This document shows, in pieces, positions 35,128 through 43,298 of a stretch of DNA of 64,000 nucleotides. Numbering within the stretch: the first letter of the stretch is position 1; every line of letters starts with the position of its first letter. A program made the translations under genes and the position numbers. The notes beneath the pieces were generated by a model, which was not told the DNA's origin, made no database searches, and was given only the letters and a program-made list of their open reading frames with translations. Origin of the DNA: Jeongeupia wiesaeckerbachi (lineage in GTDB: Bacteria; Pseudomonadota; Gammaproteobacteria; Burkholderiales; Chitinibacteraceae); assembly GCF_050916355.1 (NCBI RefSeq), contig NZ_CP136946.1, forward strand, positions 1,364,001-1,428,000, in the 5' to 3' direction.

Positions 35128-35469
35128 TTGCCCGAGCTGCATTTCCACAGCGCCGACGGCGTACTCGTCGCGCAGGCGCCGGTCGGTACGCGCCTGATCG
35201 AAACCGTGCGGACGCTGACGCGCGACGGCGACCTGCCGCTCGCGTGGCGCTGTGCGCAAGGCACGTGCGGCGCGTGCCTGGTTTACGTCGAGCACGCCGG
35301 CAGCGGCGGCACGCTGACGCTGACCGGCATGGAGCGCAATGTACTGGTCCGGCGCGGCGCATTGCCGAAGGACGCCCCTCGCGAGCAGCCCGATACCGTC
35401 GCGACGCCGCGGCTGGCCTGCCATGTTGATGTCTTACATGACATGATCGTATATATCAAAAAGATCTAG
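35128..35469 (+). CDS. [2Fe-2S] plant-type ferredoxin
   Basis: A 113-residue electron carrier with the cluster ligands Cys42, Cys47, Cys50 (RCAQGTCGACLVYVEH) and Cys98 (RLACHV), the CX4CX2C...C pattern. A TTG start at 35128 is used because GGAAG precedes it and the family N-terminus fits; no ATG is available. It follows bufC by 50 bp in the same direction, so it could supply electrons to the bufferin maturase; this is inference. The 3' end runs into an A/T-rich region ahead of the sulfate-binding gene. Confidence 0.8.
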   Translation: MPELHFHSADGVLVAQAPVGTRLIETVRTLTRDGDLPLAWRCAQGTCGACLVYVEHAGSGGTLTLTGMERNVLVRRGALPKDAPREQPDTVATPRLACHVDVLHDMIVYIKKI

Positions 35470-35559
35470 CTCGATAAAACAATAATATTTCTGGCGATGA
35501 AGCATCGCTGGCAGACTGGCTTCCGTTCACTCTTATTCCAAATAAAACGGGAGCCGGTC

Positions 35560-36573
35560 ATGACTTATCGCAAACTGTTTCTTGGCGTCACGCTCGCCTT
35601 CGCCGTCAGCGCGCCGAGCTGGGCCGCATCGGTCGAGCTGCTCAACGTCTCCTACGACCCGACTCGCGAGCTCTACCAGGATTACAACAAGGCTTTCGCC
35701 AAGTACTGGAAAACGAAGACCGGCGATGACGTGACCATCAAGCAATCGCACGGTGGCTCGGGCAAGCAGGCGCGCTCGGTGCTCGACGGCCTCGAGGCCG
35801 ACGTGGTGACGCTGGCGCTGGCCTACGACATCGACGAGCTTGGCACCAAGGCCAAGCTGCTCAAGCCCGACTGGCAGAAAAAGCTGCCGGACAACGCCAG
35901 CCCGTATACCTCGACCATCGTTTTCCTCGTCCGCAAGGGCAACCCCAAGCAGATCAAAGACTGGAACGATCTGGTTCGCAGCGATGTGAAGGTGATCACG
36001 CCGAACCCGAAAACCTCGGGCGGTGCGCGCTGGAACTTCCTCGCGGCCTGGGGTTGGGCGAAGAAAACCTACGGTTCGGACGAGAAGGCGCGTGACTACG
36101 TGCAGAAGCTGTTCCAGAACGTGCCGGTGCTCGATACCGGTGCGCGCGGTTCGACGCTGACCTTCACCCAGCGTGGCCAGGGCGATGTGCTGCTGGCGTG
36201 GGAAAACGAAGCGGTGCTCGCGGTCAAGGAACTCGGTCCGGACAAGTACGACATCGTCGCGCCTAGCCTGTCGATCAAGGCCGAACCGCCGGTCGCTGTC
36301 GTCGACAAGATCGTCGACAAGAAGGGCACCCGCAAGGTCGCCGAAGGCTACCTGCAGTACCTGTACTCGAAGGAAGGCCAGGAAATCGCTGCGCAGAATT
36401 ACTACCGGCCGTTCGACAAGGACGTCGCTGCCAAGTACGCCAAGCAGTTTCCGAACGTGAAGCTGTTCGACATCGACGACACCTTCGGCGGCTGGACCAA
36501 GACGCAGAAGACCTACTTCGAAGACGGCGGCGTGTTTGACCAGATCCAGGCCTCGATCGCCGCCAAACGCTGA
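35560..36573 (+). CDS. sbp: Sulfate ABC transporter periplasmic binding protein (stand-alone)
   Basis: Binds sulfate or thiosulfate in the periplasm for the CysTWA transporter. 337 residues. Signal peptide 1-22 (cleavage after SWA). Both family signatures are present: LLNVSYDPTRELYQDYNKAF and TPNPKTSGGARWNFLAAWGW, plus KQSHGGSGKQARSVLDGLEA. The ATG at 35560 follows CGGGAG. No permease gene is adjacent; it probably feeds CysTWA at 50.8-53.6 kb. It resembles the second Sbp at 49.7 kb along its whole length (paralogue). An R2 repeat follows. Confidence 0.95.
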   Translation: MTYRKLFLGVTLAFAVSAPSWAASVELLNVSYDPTRELYQDYNKAFAKYWKTKTGDDVTIKQSHGGSGKQARSVLDGLEADVVTLALAYDIDELGTKAKLLKPDWQKKLPDNASPYTSTIVFLVRKGNPKQIKDWNDLVRSDVKVITPNPKTSGGARWNFLAAWGWAKKTYGSDEKARDYVQKLFQNVPVLDTGARGSTLTFTQRGQGDVLLAWENEAVLAVKELGPDKYDIVAPSLSIKAEPPVAVVDKIVDKKGTRKVAEGYLQYLYSKEGQEIAAQNYYRPFDKDVAAKYAKQFPNVKLFDIDDTFGGWTKTQKTYFEDGGVFDQIQASIAAKR

Positions 36574-36580
36574 TCCTGTC

Positions 36581-36740
36581 CCATTCGGGGGCTGCGCCTG
36601 CGCATCTCGCGCCCGTCCGATGCTCCGAAACCCCGCAAGGGGGCTACCTTCGGGTCGTCCTCATGGACTTGCACGTCGATGAAGGTTTCTGCGCTTCGGG
36701 CGAACGCGACCTGCTTTGGCTCGGTCCCCGACTGAAACAG
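36581..36740 (+). repeat. R2 intergenic repeat (full copy)
   Basis: Starts a few bp after the sbp stop with CCATTCGGGGGCTGCGCCTG, then CCCGTCCGATGCTC, GGGGGCTACCTTCGGGTCGT, CCTCATGGAC, GCGCTTCGGGCGAACG and CTGCTTTGGCTCGG. Same order and orientation relative to the upstream gene as at 15.4 kb. Confidence 0.78.
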
Positions 36741-36808
36741 GTAGTCCGTCTTTCTGTTTGAACCGGGTGTACCGGCCCCCATTTTTCCCACTTGATGGAG
36801 TGTTTCCG

Positions 36809-37444
36809 ATGAGCTTGCGCCTTGGCGATACCGCCCCCGATTTCACCCAATCCTCGACGACCGGCGAGATCCGCTTTCATGACTGGGCCGGCGACCAATG
36901 GGTCGTGCTGTTCTCGCATCCGGCCGACTTCACCCCGGTATGCACGACCGAGCTGGGCAAGACCGCCAAGCTCAAGGACGAATTTGCCAAGCGCAACGTC
37001 AAGGCGCTGGCGATCAGTGTCGATCCGCTCGAATCGCACCTGAAGTGGATCGCCGACATCAACGATACGCAGCAGACGACGGTGAATTTCCCGATCCTCG
37101 CCGACGCCGACCGCAAGGTCGCCGAGCTGTACGACCTGATCCACCCGAATGCCTCGACGACGGCGACCGTGCGTTCGGTCTTCATCGTCGATCCGGCGAA
37201 GAAGATCCGCCTGACGCTGACCTATCCGGCCAGCACCGGGCGCAACTTCAACGAAATCCTCCGCGTCATCGACTCGCTGCAGCTGACCGAGTACCACAAG
37301 GTCGCAACGCCGGCCGACTGGCAGCAGGGTGATGACGTGGTGATCGTGCCGTCGCTGCAGGACGAAGCCGAAATCGCCCAGCGTTTTCCGAAGGGCTATA
37401 CCGCGGTCCGGCCCTATCTGCGCCTGACGCCGCAACCTGCCTAG
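36809..37444 (+). CDS. 1-Cys peroxiredoxin (Prx6 type)
   Basis: Thiol peroxidase of 211 residues that reduces H2O2 and organic peroxides. The peroxidatic Cys45 sits in FSHPADFTPVCTTELG; no resolving Cys is seen, and the Prx6 length, RSVFIVDPAKKIRLTLTYPA and GRNFNEILRVIDSLQLT support the 1-Cys group. Start after TGGAG. It lies between sbp and an EAL gene, with its own terminator at 37569. Oxidative protection fits near metal and sulfur genes but no direct link is shown. Confidence 0.94.
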   Translation: MSLRLGDTAPDFTQSSTTGEIRFHDWAGDQWVVLFSHPADFTPVCTTELGKTAKLKDEFAKRNVKALAISVDPLESHLKWIADINDTQQTTVNFPILADADRKVAELYDLIHPNASTTATVRSVFIVDPAKKIRLTLTYPASTGRNFNEILRVIDSLQLTEYHKVATPADWQQGDDVVIVPSLQDEAEIAQRFPKGYTAVRPYLRLTPQPA

Positions 37445-37568
37445 CTTGGTGGGTAAGACCCTGAAGCGGCGTTGCGCTCGCGCACCTTGCCAGCTTCGCT
37501 GCACCGGGTCTTGTCGGCCATGCCGGCCGAGTAGTTTGCAACCGTTTCTTGTCTCCTCCTCTTTTTGC

Positions 37569-37592
37569 GCCGGCTCTGCCGGCCTCTTTTTT
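37569..37592 (+). terminator. Rho-independent terminator after the peroxiredoxin
   Basis: Stem GCCGGC/GCCGGC with a TCT loop and a CTCTTTTTT tail, lying just upstream of the EAL gene start. Confidence 0.8.
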
Positions 37593-37612
37593 ACTGCAGA
37601 AGAATTGATGCG

Positions 37613-38425
37613 ATGAATTCACCGCTGGAAACCTGGTTCAAGCGCCTGCCCGTACCGGCCAGCGTGCGCGACGATTGGCCCGGCGCCAGCTTCGGCATCG
37701 AAGCCGGTCGCGGCATTGTCGTGCGCGCACTGGGACTCTCGCTGTCGAGCGTGTTCCAGGCCATCCATGCGCCGGACGGCCGCGTCGTCGGCGAAGAAGC
37801 CTTGCTGCGTGCGTCGGTGCGCCACAAACCGCTGCCGCCACTGACGGCGTTCGAGCACGCCGAATCCCAGGGCAAGCTGGTCGCTTTCGACCGGCTGTGC
37901 CGGACGCTGCACCTGCTCAACGACGCCGGCCATGCCGACCGCGCCGAGACGCTGTATCTGAACGTGCATCCGAAACTGCTGACCGAAGTCAGCGACCGGC
38001 ATGGCGCGGTATTCCAGGACATCCTCGAGCGGCTCGACTCGAAACCGTCGCGCATCGTGCTCGAGATCGGCGAGGACGAAATCGCCGAATCCGACATCAA
38101 CCGCGCCCGCGCCGCGCTGCAGAGCTATCGCTCGCGCGGCTACCGGATCGCCATCGACGACTTCGGCCGCCGCCACGCCAATCTCGACCGGCTGTGGCAG
38201 CTCGAACCCGACGTGGTCAAGCTCGACCGCAGCCTGATCGCCGAGACCGAAACATCGCCGCGCCTGCGTCGTGCCTTGCCCAAGCTGGTCGAGTTGCTGC
38301 ACGAGCTGGGCGGCGAGGTCATCGTCGAGGGCATCGAAACCGAAACACAGCGGCAGATCGCCATCGACGCCGGCGCCGACGCGCTGCAGGGCTTTCTGCT
38401 CGACGAACCCCGCTGGAGAGGCTGA
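37613..38425 (+). CDS. EAL-domain protein with altered loop 6
   Basis: A 270-residue cytoplasmic single EAL domain. EEALLRASVR keeps the EAL glutamate, LYLNVHP the Asn, IVLEIGEDEI the second Glu, VVKLDRSLI the Lys and IVEGIET the last Glu. The usual DDFGTGYSSL loop is replaced by IDDFGRRHANLDRL, which may weaken activity or dimer-dependent control. It may be a phosphodiesterase or a c-di-GMP receptor. The stop overlaps the hydrolase start (TGATG). Confidence 0.86.
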   Translation: MNSPLETWFKRLPVPASVRDDWPGASFGIEAGRGIVVRALGLSLSSVFQAIHAPDGRVVGEEALLRASVRHKPLPPLTAFEHAESQGKLVAFDRLCRTLHLLNDAGHADRAETLYLNVHPKLLTEVSDRHGAVFQDILERLDSKPSRIVLEIGEDEIAESDINRARAALQSYRSRGYRIAIDDFGRRHANLDRLWQLEPDVVKLDRSLIAETETSPRLRRALPKLVELLHELGGEVIVEGIETETQRQIAIDAGADALQGFLLDEPRWRG

Positions 38426-39027
38426 TGGACGCAATCGAATTGTGGCTGGCTGCAGGCAATAGTATCGTTGTCGTTCCCGGCTGGCGCAATTCCGGGCCAA
38501 CGCACTGGCAAAGCCGCTGGTGCGCGCGCTACGGCGGGCTCGACCGTGTCGTCCAGCAGGACTGGGAGGTGCCGAACGCACGCGACTGGGTCGCCGGGCT
38601 CGAACGGACCGTCGCCGCGGCATCGGGGCGGGTGATCATCGTCGCGCACAGCCTCGGCTGCGTCACGCTCGGCCACTGGGCGGTGCTGTCGCAGCACGCG
38701 TCGCGCGTCGCCAGCGCCTTGCTGGTCGCGCCGGCCGACGTTGCGCGTGAAGACGCGCCGGCGTCGTTTTCGACCTTCCTGCCGCTGCCGGCCGCCAAGC
38801 TGCCGTTCGCCAGCGCCGTCGTCGCCAGCGACAACGATCCGGTCTGCAGCGCCGGCCGGTCGATGACGCTGGCCCGGGACTGGGGCAGCCGCTGCGTGCT
38901 GCTGTCGGGGCTGGGCCATATCAACGCCGAGTCCGAGCTTGATGACTGGCCGCTCGGCCTCAAGCTGCTGGGCCAGATGGTGCCGCCAACGGTGCCGCAA
39001 CGGGTGCCACAGCGCTTGGCGGCCTAG
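38425..39027 (+). CDS. RBBP9/YdeN-type alpha/beta hydrolase
   Basis: Serine hydrolase of 200 residues. VVVPGWRNSGPTHWQSRW is the family start, VAHSLGCVTLGHWA holds the nucleophile Ser76, ASDNDPVCS the acid Asp138 and GLGHINAES the His165, a complete triad. Natural substrates are unknown. It is translationally coupled to the EAL gene, an unexpected pairing. Confidence 0.88.
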   Translation: MDAIELWLAAGNSIVVVPGWRNSGPTHWQSRWCARYGGLDRVVQQDWEVPNARDWVAGLERTVAAASGRVIIVAHSLGCVTLGHWAVLSQHASRVASALLVAPADVAREDAPASFSTFLPLPAAKLPFASAVVASDNDPVCSAGRSMTLARDWGSRCVLLSGLGHINAESELDDWPLGLKLLGQMVPPTVPQRVPQRLAA

Positions 39028-39404
39028 GCCGCCGCGCGCCGGGCAGTCGCGCTCGGCGCGGCCGGTCGTACCGGCAATCCCGCCGTATCCGGCTTTCCTG
39101 CGCCGACGACTTTCGCGCTCAGCGGGACGTGCGTCTGCGCCGTGACGCATCGCCAGCCCGACGGCTGCAGCGATCGCACGCCCCGACTTTCTGCTCCTCA
39201 TCCCGCCTTATGACCGATCGCTGCACGACGGCTTCCGCCATCCAGCGCTGCCTGGTCACGGCCGGTGATGCTGTCTTACAAGCTGACATCAACCGTGATT
39301 CTTGGTTATCAGTGCCGAACAATTAGATATTTTTAGTTATAAGTTGGCAAGGTTAAATTCCTTCTGGTTAATAAAGAAATGGCGTCCACGCCAGAGGAAT
39401 TGCG
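39028..39404. other. Intergenic region; sulfonate-operon promoter region at its right end
   Basis: The left 230 bp are GC-rich and show no gene, hairpin or repeat that I can support. From about 39295 the DNA turns A/T-rich (TTGGTTATCAGTGCC, AGATATTTTTAGTTATAAG, AAATTCCTTCTGGTTAATAA), as expected for a CysB/Cbl-type activated promoter ahead of ssuE. The exact sites are not resolved. Confidence 0.45.
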
Positions 39405-40001
39405 ATGTCGACCATCGTCACTTTGTCAGGCAGCCCGAGCGCAAAATCGCGCTCGCACGGTCTGCTGACCCGGGCTTCCCGGCTGCTCGAATCCTACGGC
39501 ATCACCATCCGCGCCTTCACGCTCGGCGATTTTGACGCCGAGACCCTGCTGTACGGCAAGTTCGACGATCCGGCGGTGATCGCCTTCCAGAAGGCCGTCG
39601 CCGATGCCGACGGGCTGATCGTCGCGACGCCGGTCTACAAGGCCGCGTACAGCGGCGCGCTCAAACTGCTGCTCGACCTGTTGCCCGAACGCGCGCTGCA
39701 CCATCACGCGGTGCTGCCGCTGGCGACCGGCGGCAGCCCGTCGCACATGCTCGCCGTCGATTACGCCCTGCAACCGGTGCTGACGTCGTTGAAGGCACGC
39801 CACATCGTCGGCGGCATCTACGCCACCGAGCGCGAACTGACGTGGCGCGACGACGGTTATCTCGAACTGGCGCCCGAGATCGAACAGCGGCTGACGCAGG
39901 CCGTTTCGCGCCTGCTGGCACACCTGCCCGATCCGGGTCAGGTGCTGCTGCATCCCGACCAATTGAACCAGCAGATCCGCGGCGCGCGCATCAGCGTCTG
40001 A
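39405..40001 (+). CDS. ssuE: NADPH-dependent FMN reductase of the sulfonate system
   Basis: Supplies FMNH2 to SsuD. 198 residues, flavodoxin-like. LSGSPSAKSRSHGLLTRASR is the FMN-phosphate loop, ATPVYKAAYSGALKLLLDLL and PLATGGSPSHMLAVDYAL the other family motifs. Start after AGAGGAATTGCG. First gene of the cluster, matching ssuE in the ssuEADCB order. Confidence 0.95.
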   Translation: MSTIVTLSGSPSAKSRSHGLLTRASRLLESYGITIRAFTLGDFDAETLLYGKFDDPAVIAFQKAVADADGLIVATPVYKAAYSGALKLLLDLLPERALHHHAVLPLATGGSPSHMLAVDYALQPVLTSLKARHIVGGIYATERELTWRDDGYLELAPEIEQRLTQAVSRLLAHLPDPGQVLLHPDQLNQQIRGARISV

Positions 40002-40051
40002 ACGCCGTCGGCCGCGCAGTGCCGTCTTCCCATACCAAGAAGGAGAACACC

Positions 40052-40984
40052 ATGAAACGCTTGTTCATTACCGCCGTCGCGACGTTGGTCGCCGCAACGC
40101 TGTCGACCGCCGCGCTGGCCGAGACCCTACGCATCGGCTACCAGAAATCGGCCAGTCTGTTCGTGCTGCAAAAGAGCCAGGGCACGCTGGAGAAGAAACT
40201 CGCGCCGCTGGGTGCGACGGTGAAATGGGTCGAGTTTCCGGCCGGCCCGCAATTGCTCGAAGGCCTGAACGTCGGCGCGATCGACGTCGGCTATGTCGGC
40301 GAGGCACCGCCGATCTTCGCCCAGGCCGCCGGTGCGCGCTTCGTCTACATCGGCAACGACCCGGCGGCGCCGGCGGCCGAGGCCATCGTCGTGCCCAAGG
40401 CTTCGAATCTCAAGTCGGTGGCCGAGCTGAAGGGCAAGAAGGTCGCGCTCAACAAGGGTTCGAACGTCCATTACCTGCTGGTCAAGGCGCTGGAGAAGAA
40501 CGGTTTGAAGTACAGCGACATCCAGCCGGTGTTCCTGCCGCCGGCCGATGCGCGTGCGGCGTTCGAGCGTGGCTCGGTCGATGCGTGGGTGATCTGGGAT
40601 CCGTTCCTCGCCGCGGCGGAAAAGCAGATCGGCGCCCGCGTGCTCGCCGACGGCCGCGACACCGTCAACAACTTTGCCTTCTACCTGGCCGAGCGCGGCT
40701 TTGCCGAGAAGAACCCGCAGATCATCAAGGCGCTGTTTGAAGACACGCTCGTGCAGGGCCGCTGGCTGCAGGACAACCGCGACAAGGCCGCCGCGATCAT
40801 TGCGCCGCAGCAGGGGCTGTCGCCCGAGGTGGTCGAGCTGGCGCTCTCGCGCTACCGCTACGGCGTGACCCCGCTGACCGCGCAGGTCGCCGCCGAGCAG
40901 CAAAAGCTCGCCGACGTTTTCTATGAACTCAAGCTGATTCCGAAGCCGATCAAGGTCAAGGAAGCGCTGGCGTCGCAGAAGTAA
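40052..40984 (+). CDS. ssuA: Aliphatic sulfonate ABC transporter binding protein, copy 1
   Basis: Periplasmic sulfonate-binding protein of 310 residues. Signal peptide 1-23 (cleavage after AALA). LRIGYQKSASLFVLQKSQGT and KWVEFPAGPQLLEGLNVGAI are classic SsuA blocks; PADARAAFERGSVDAWVIWD follows. AAGGAGAACACC precedes the ATG. It is followed 10 bp later by a clear paralogue; the two may divide substrates. Confidence 0.95.
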   Translation: MKRLFITAVATLVAATLSTAALAETLRIGYQKSASLFVLQKSQGTLEKKLAPLGATVKWVEFPAGPQLLEGLNVGAIDVGYVGEAPPIFAQAAGARFVYIGNDPAAPAAEAIVVPKASNLKSVAELKGKKVALNKGSNVHYLLVKALEKNGLKYSDIQPVFLPPADARAAFERGSVDAWVIWDPFLAAAEKQIGARVLADGRDTVNNFAFYLAERGFAEKNPQIIKALFEDTLVQGRWLQDNRDKAAAIIAPQQGLSPEVVELALSRYRYGVTPLTAQVAAEQQKLADVFYELKLIPKPIKVKEALASQK

Positions 40985-40994
40985 GGGGAGCGCC

Positions 40995-41924
40995 ATGTTG
41001 CGTCACATCACCTCGCTGCTGCTTGCCGGCCTGATCGCCGCCGGCAGCGCCCACGCAGCCGAACTGCACATCGGCTACCAGAAGAGTTCGCTGAACCTGA
41101 TCGTGCTGAAAAGCCGTGGCACGCTGGAGAAACAGCTCGCCGCGCAGGGCCATACGGTCAAATGGACCGAATTCCAGGCCGGGCCGCAGCTGCTGGAGGC
41201 GCTGAATGTCGGCTCGATCGACTTCGGCATGACCGGCGATACGCCGCCGGTATTCGCCCAGTCCGGCGGCACCCAGCTGGTCTACGTCGGTTTCGAACCG
41301 CCGAAGCCGCAGGCGTCGGCGATCCTGGTGCCGAGCGATTCGGCGATCCGGACGCTGGCCGACCTGAAGGGCAAGCGCATCGCGCTGCAGAAGGGCTCGA
41401 GCGCGCACTGGCTGTTGATCCGCGCACTCGACAAGGCCGGGCTCAAGTGGGACGACATCCAGCCGGTGTGGCTGACGCCGTCCGACGCGCGTGCCGCGTT
41501 CGAGTCGGCCAAGGTCGACGCGTGGGCGATCTGGGATCCGTACTACGCCGCCGCCGAAAAAGCGATCAAGCCGCGGGTACTGACGACCGGCAACGGCCTC
41601 GTCGCCAACCAGAGCTTCTATCTCGCGTCGAAGGCGTTTGCCGGCAAGCAGGGGCGTCTGCTGCAGACGGTGTTCGATGCCTTGTCGGACAACGACGACT
41701 TCCTTGACCAGAAGCCGAAGGAAACCGCGCAGATCCTCGCCAAGGCCGTCGGCCTCGACGCGGCGATATTCGAGACCGTGGTGCAGCGCCGGCCGAGCTT
41801 CAAGGTGACCTGGCTCAACGCGCAGGTCGTCGCCGAACAGCAGCGCATCGCCGACCGCTTTGCCGAGCTGAAGCTGATTCCCAAAACCGTCACGGTCAAA
41901 GACATCGTCCTGCCGCCGCAATAG
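40995..41924 (+). CDS. ssuA: Aliphatic sulfonate ABC transporter binding protein, copy 2
   Basis: A 309-residue paralogue of the gene just upstream, sharing GYQKSSLNLIVLKSRGTLEK, KWTEFQAGPQLLEALNVGSI and SDARAAFESAKVDAWAIWDP. Signal peptide 1-20. AAGGGGAGCGCC precedes the ATG. The clear sequence difference argues against a very recent duplication. An R2 repeat separates it from ssuD. Confidence 0.94.
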   Translation: MLRHITSLLLAGLIAAGSAHAAELHIGYQKSSLNLIVLKSRGTLEKQLAAQGHTVKWTEFQAGPQLLEALNVGSIDFGMTGDTPPVFAQSGGTQLVYVGFEPPKPQASAILVPSDSAIRTLADLKGKRIALQKGSSAHWLLIRALDKAGLKWDDIQPVWLTPSDARAAFESAKVDAWAIWDPYYAAAEKAIKPRVLTTGNGLVANQSFYLASKAFAGKQGRLLQTVFDALSDNDDFLDQKPKETAQILAKAVGLDAAIFETVVQRRPSFKVTWLNAQVVAEQQRIADRFAELKLIPKTVTVKDIVLPPQ

Positions 41925-41929
41925 CAACC

Positions 41930-42065
41930 CGCCCATCTGGCGGCTGCGCCTGCGCATTTTGTCCCCGTCCGGTGCTCGGGATCCTCATGGACTCAATGTC
42001 CATTCCGGTCCCTGCGCTCCGGGCGTGAACAAACTGCTTTGGCTCGCTCGTCAGCTGAACGGGCT
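41930..42065 (+). repeat. R2 intergenic repeat inside the ssu cluster
   Basis: Starts right after the ssuA copy 2 stop: CATCTGGCGGCTGCGCCTGC, CCCCGTCCGGTGCTCGGGAT, CCTCATGGAC, ATGTCCATTCCGGTCCCTGC, CAAACTGCTTTGGCTCGCTC. The CCCCG...CTACCTTCGGG piece present in other copies is deleted. Confidence 0.75.
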
Positions 42066-42134
42066 CAATGACAGGCCTGTTTGCGGGGTTCCGCTCCACG
42101 TCTTGAGCCGCCCCACGCCAAGGAGTTATGAAAA

Positions 42135-43286
42135 ATGAAGTTGTTCTGGTTCCTGCCGACCCACGGCGACAGCCGTTACCTCGGCACCACCGTCGGTGCG
42201 CGCACCGTCGATCACGCTTACCTGAAGCAGATTGCCCAGGCTGCCGATACGCTCGGTTTCGAAGGCGTGCTGATTCCGACCGGCCGCTCTTGCGAGGATT
42301 CGTGGGTGATCGCCAGCTCGCTGGCGCCGCTGACCGAGCGGCTCAAATTCCTGGTCGCGATCCGCCCGGGCATCATTTCGCCGACGGTGTCGGCGCGGAT
42401 GGCGGCGACGCTGGATCGCGTGTCGGACGGCCGCTTGCTGATCAACGTCGTCACCGGCGGCGATCCGGATGAGCAGCGCGGCGACGGCAGCTTTTTGACC
42501 CATGCCGAGCGCTATGAGGTCACCGACGAATTCCTCAATATCTGGCGCGGCGTCGCCGCCGGTGAAACGGTCAACTTCAGCGGCAAGCATCTGACGGTCG
42601 AGAACGCCAAGACGCTGTTTCCACCGGTGCAGAAGCCATATCCGCCGCTGTTCTTCGGCGGCTCCAGCGAGCCGGCGATCGATCTGGCCGCCGAGCACGT
42701 CGACGTCTACCTGACCTGGGGCGAGCCGCCCGAGGCCGTCGCCGAGAAGATCGCGGCCGTGCGCGCCAAGGCCGAGGCGCAAGGCCGGAGCGTTACCTTC
42801 GGCATCCGCCTGCACGTGATCGTGCGCGAAACCAGCGAGGAAGCGTGGCAGGCCGCCGACAAGCTGATTTCCTACGTGACCGATGACACCATCGCCGCGG
42901 CGCAGCAAGCGTTCGCGCGCTTCGATTCGGTCGGCCAGCGGCGGATGGCCGAGTTGCACGGCGGCCGGCGCGACAACCTCGAAATCGCGCCGAACCTGTG
43001 GGCCGGCGTCGGCCTGGTGCGCGGCGGTGCCGGCACCGCGCTGGTCGGCAGCCCGGACGAGGTCGCGGCGCGGATCAAGGAGTACGCCGACCTCGGCATC
43101 GAGCACTTCATTTTCTCGGGCTATCCGCATCTGGAAGAAGCCTACCGCGTTGCCGAACTGCTGTTCCCCTTGCTGCCGCTCGGCCACACCAGGCCGGCCG
43201 GCCGCGCCAATCTGACCGGGCCGTTCGGCGAAGTGATCGCCAACGACATCGTGCCGCCGGCGCCGCGTCTTGTCGCGCAAAGCTGA
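42135..43286 (+). CDS. ssuD: FMNH2-dependent alkanesulfonate monooxygenase
   Basis: Cleaves alkanesulfonates with O2 and FMNH2 to aldehyde and sulfite. 383 residues, luciferase-like TIM barrel. FWFLPTHGDSRYLGTTVGAR is the SsuD N-terminus, GFEGVLIPTGRSCEDSWVIA carries conserved Cys and His-region residues, and NVVTGGDPDEQRGDGSFLTH the flavin-site block. FGGSSEPAIDLAAEHVDVYL is also present. Start after AAGGAG. Sulfite feeds cysteine synthesis. Confidence 0.97.
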   Translation: MKLFWFLPTHGDSRYLGTTVGARTVDHAYLKQIAQAADTLGFEGVLIPTGRSCEDSWVIASSLAPLTERLKFLVAIRPGIISPTVSARMAATLDRVSDGRLLINVVTGGDPDEQRGDGSFLTHAERYEVTDEFLNIWRGVAAGETVNFSGKHLTVENAKTLFPPVQKPYPPLFFGGSSEPAIDLAAEHVDVYLTWGEPPEAVAEKIAAVRAKAEAQGRSVTFGIRLHVIVRETSEEAWQAADKLISYVTDDTIAAAQQAFARFDSVGQRRMAELHGGRRDNLEIAPNLWAGVGLVRGGAGTALVGSPDEVAARIKEYADLGIEHFIFSGYPHLEEAYRVAELLFPLLPLGHTRPAGRANLTGPFGEVIANDIVPPAPRLVAQS

Positions 43287-43298
43287 GGAGGGCGGGCG

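Noticed and set aside
35497..35559. Earlier in-frame start for the stand-alone sulfate-binding protein
   Set aside because: It would add 21 residues in front of a normal signal peptide; the ATG at 35560 has a good ribosome site.
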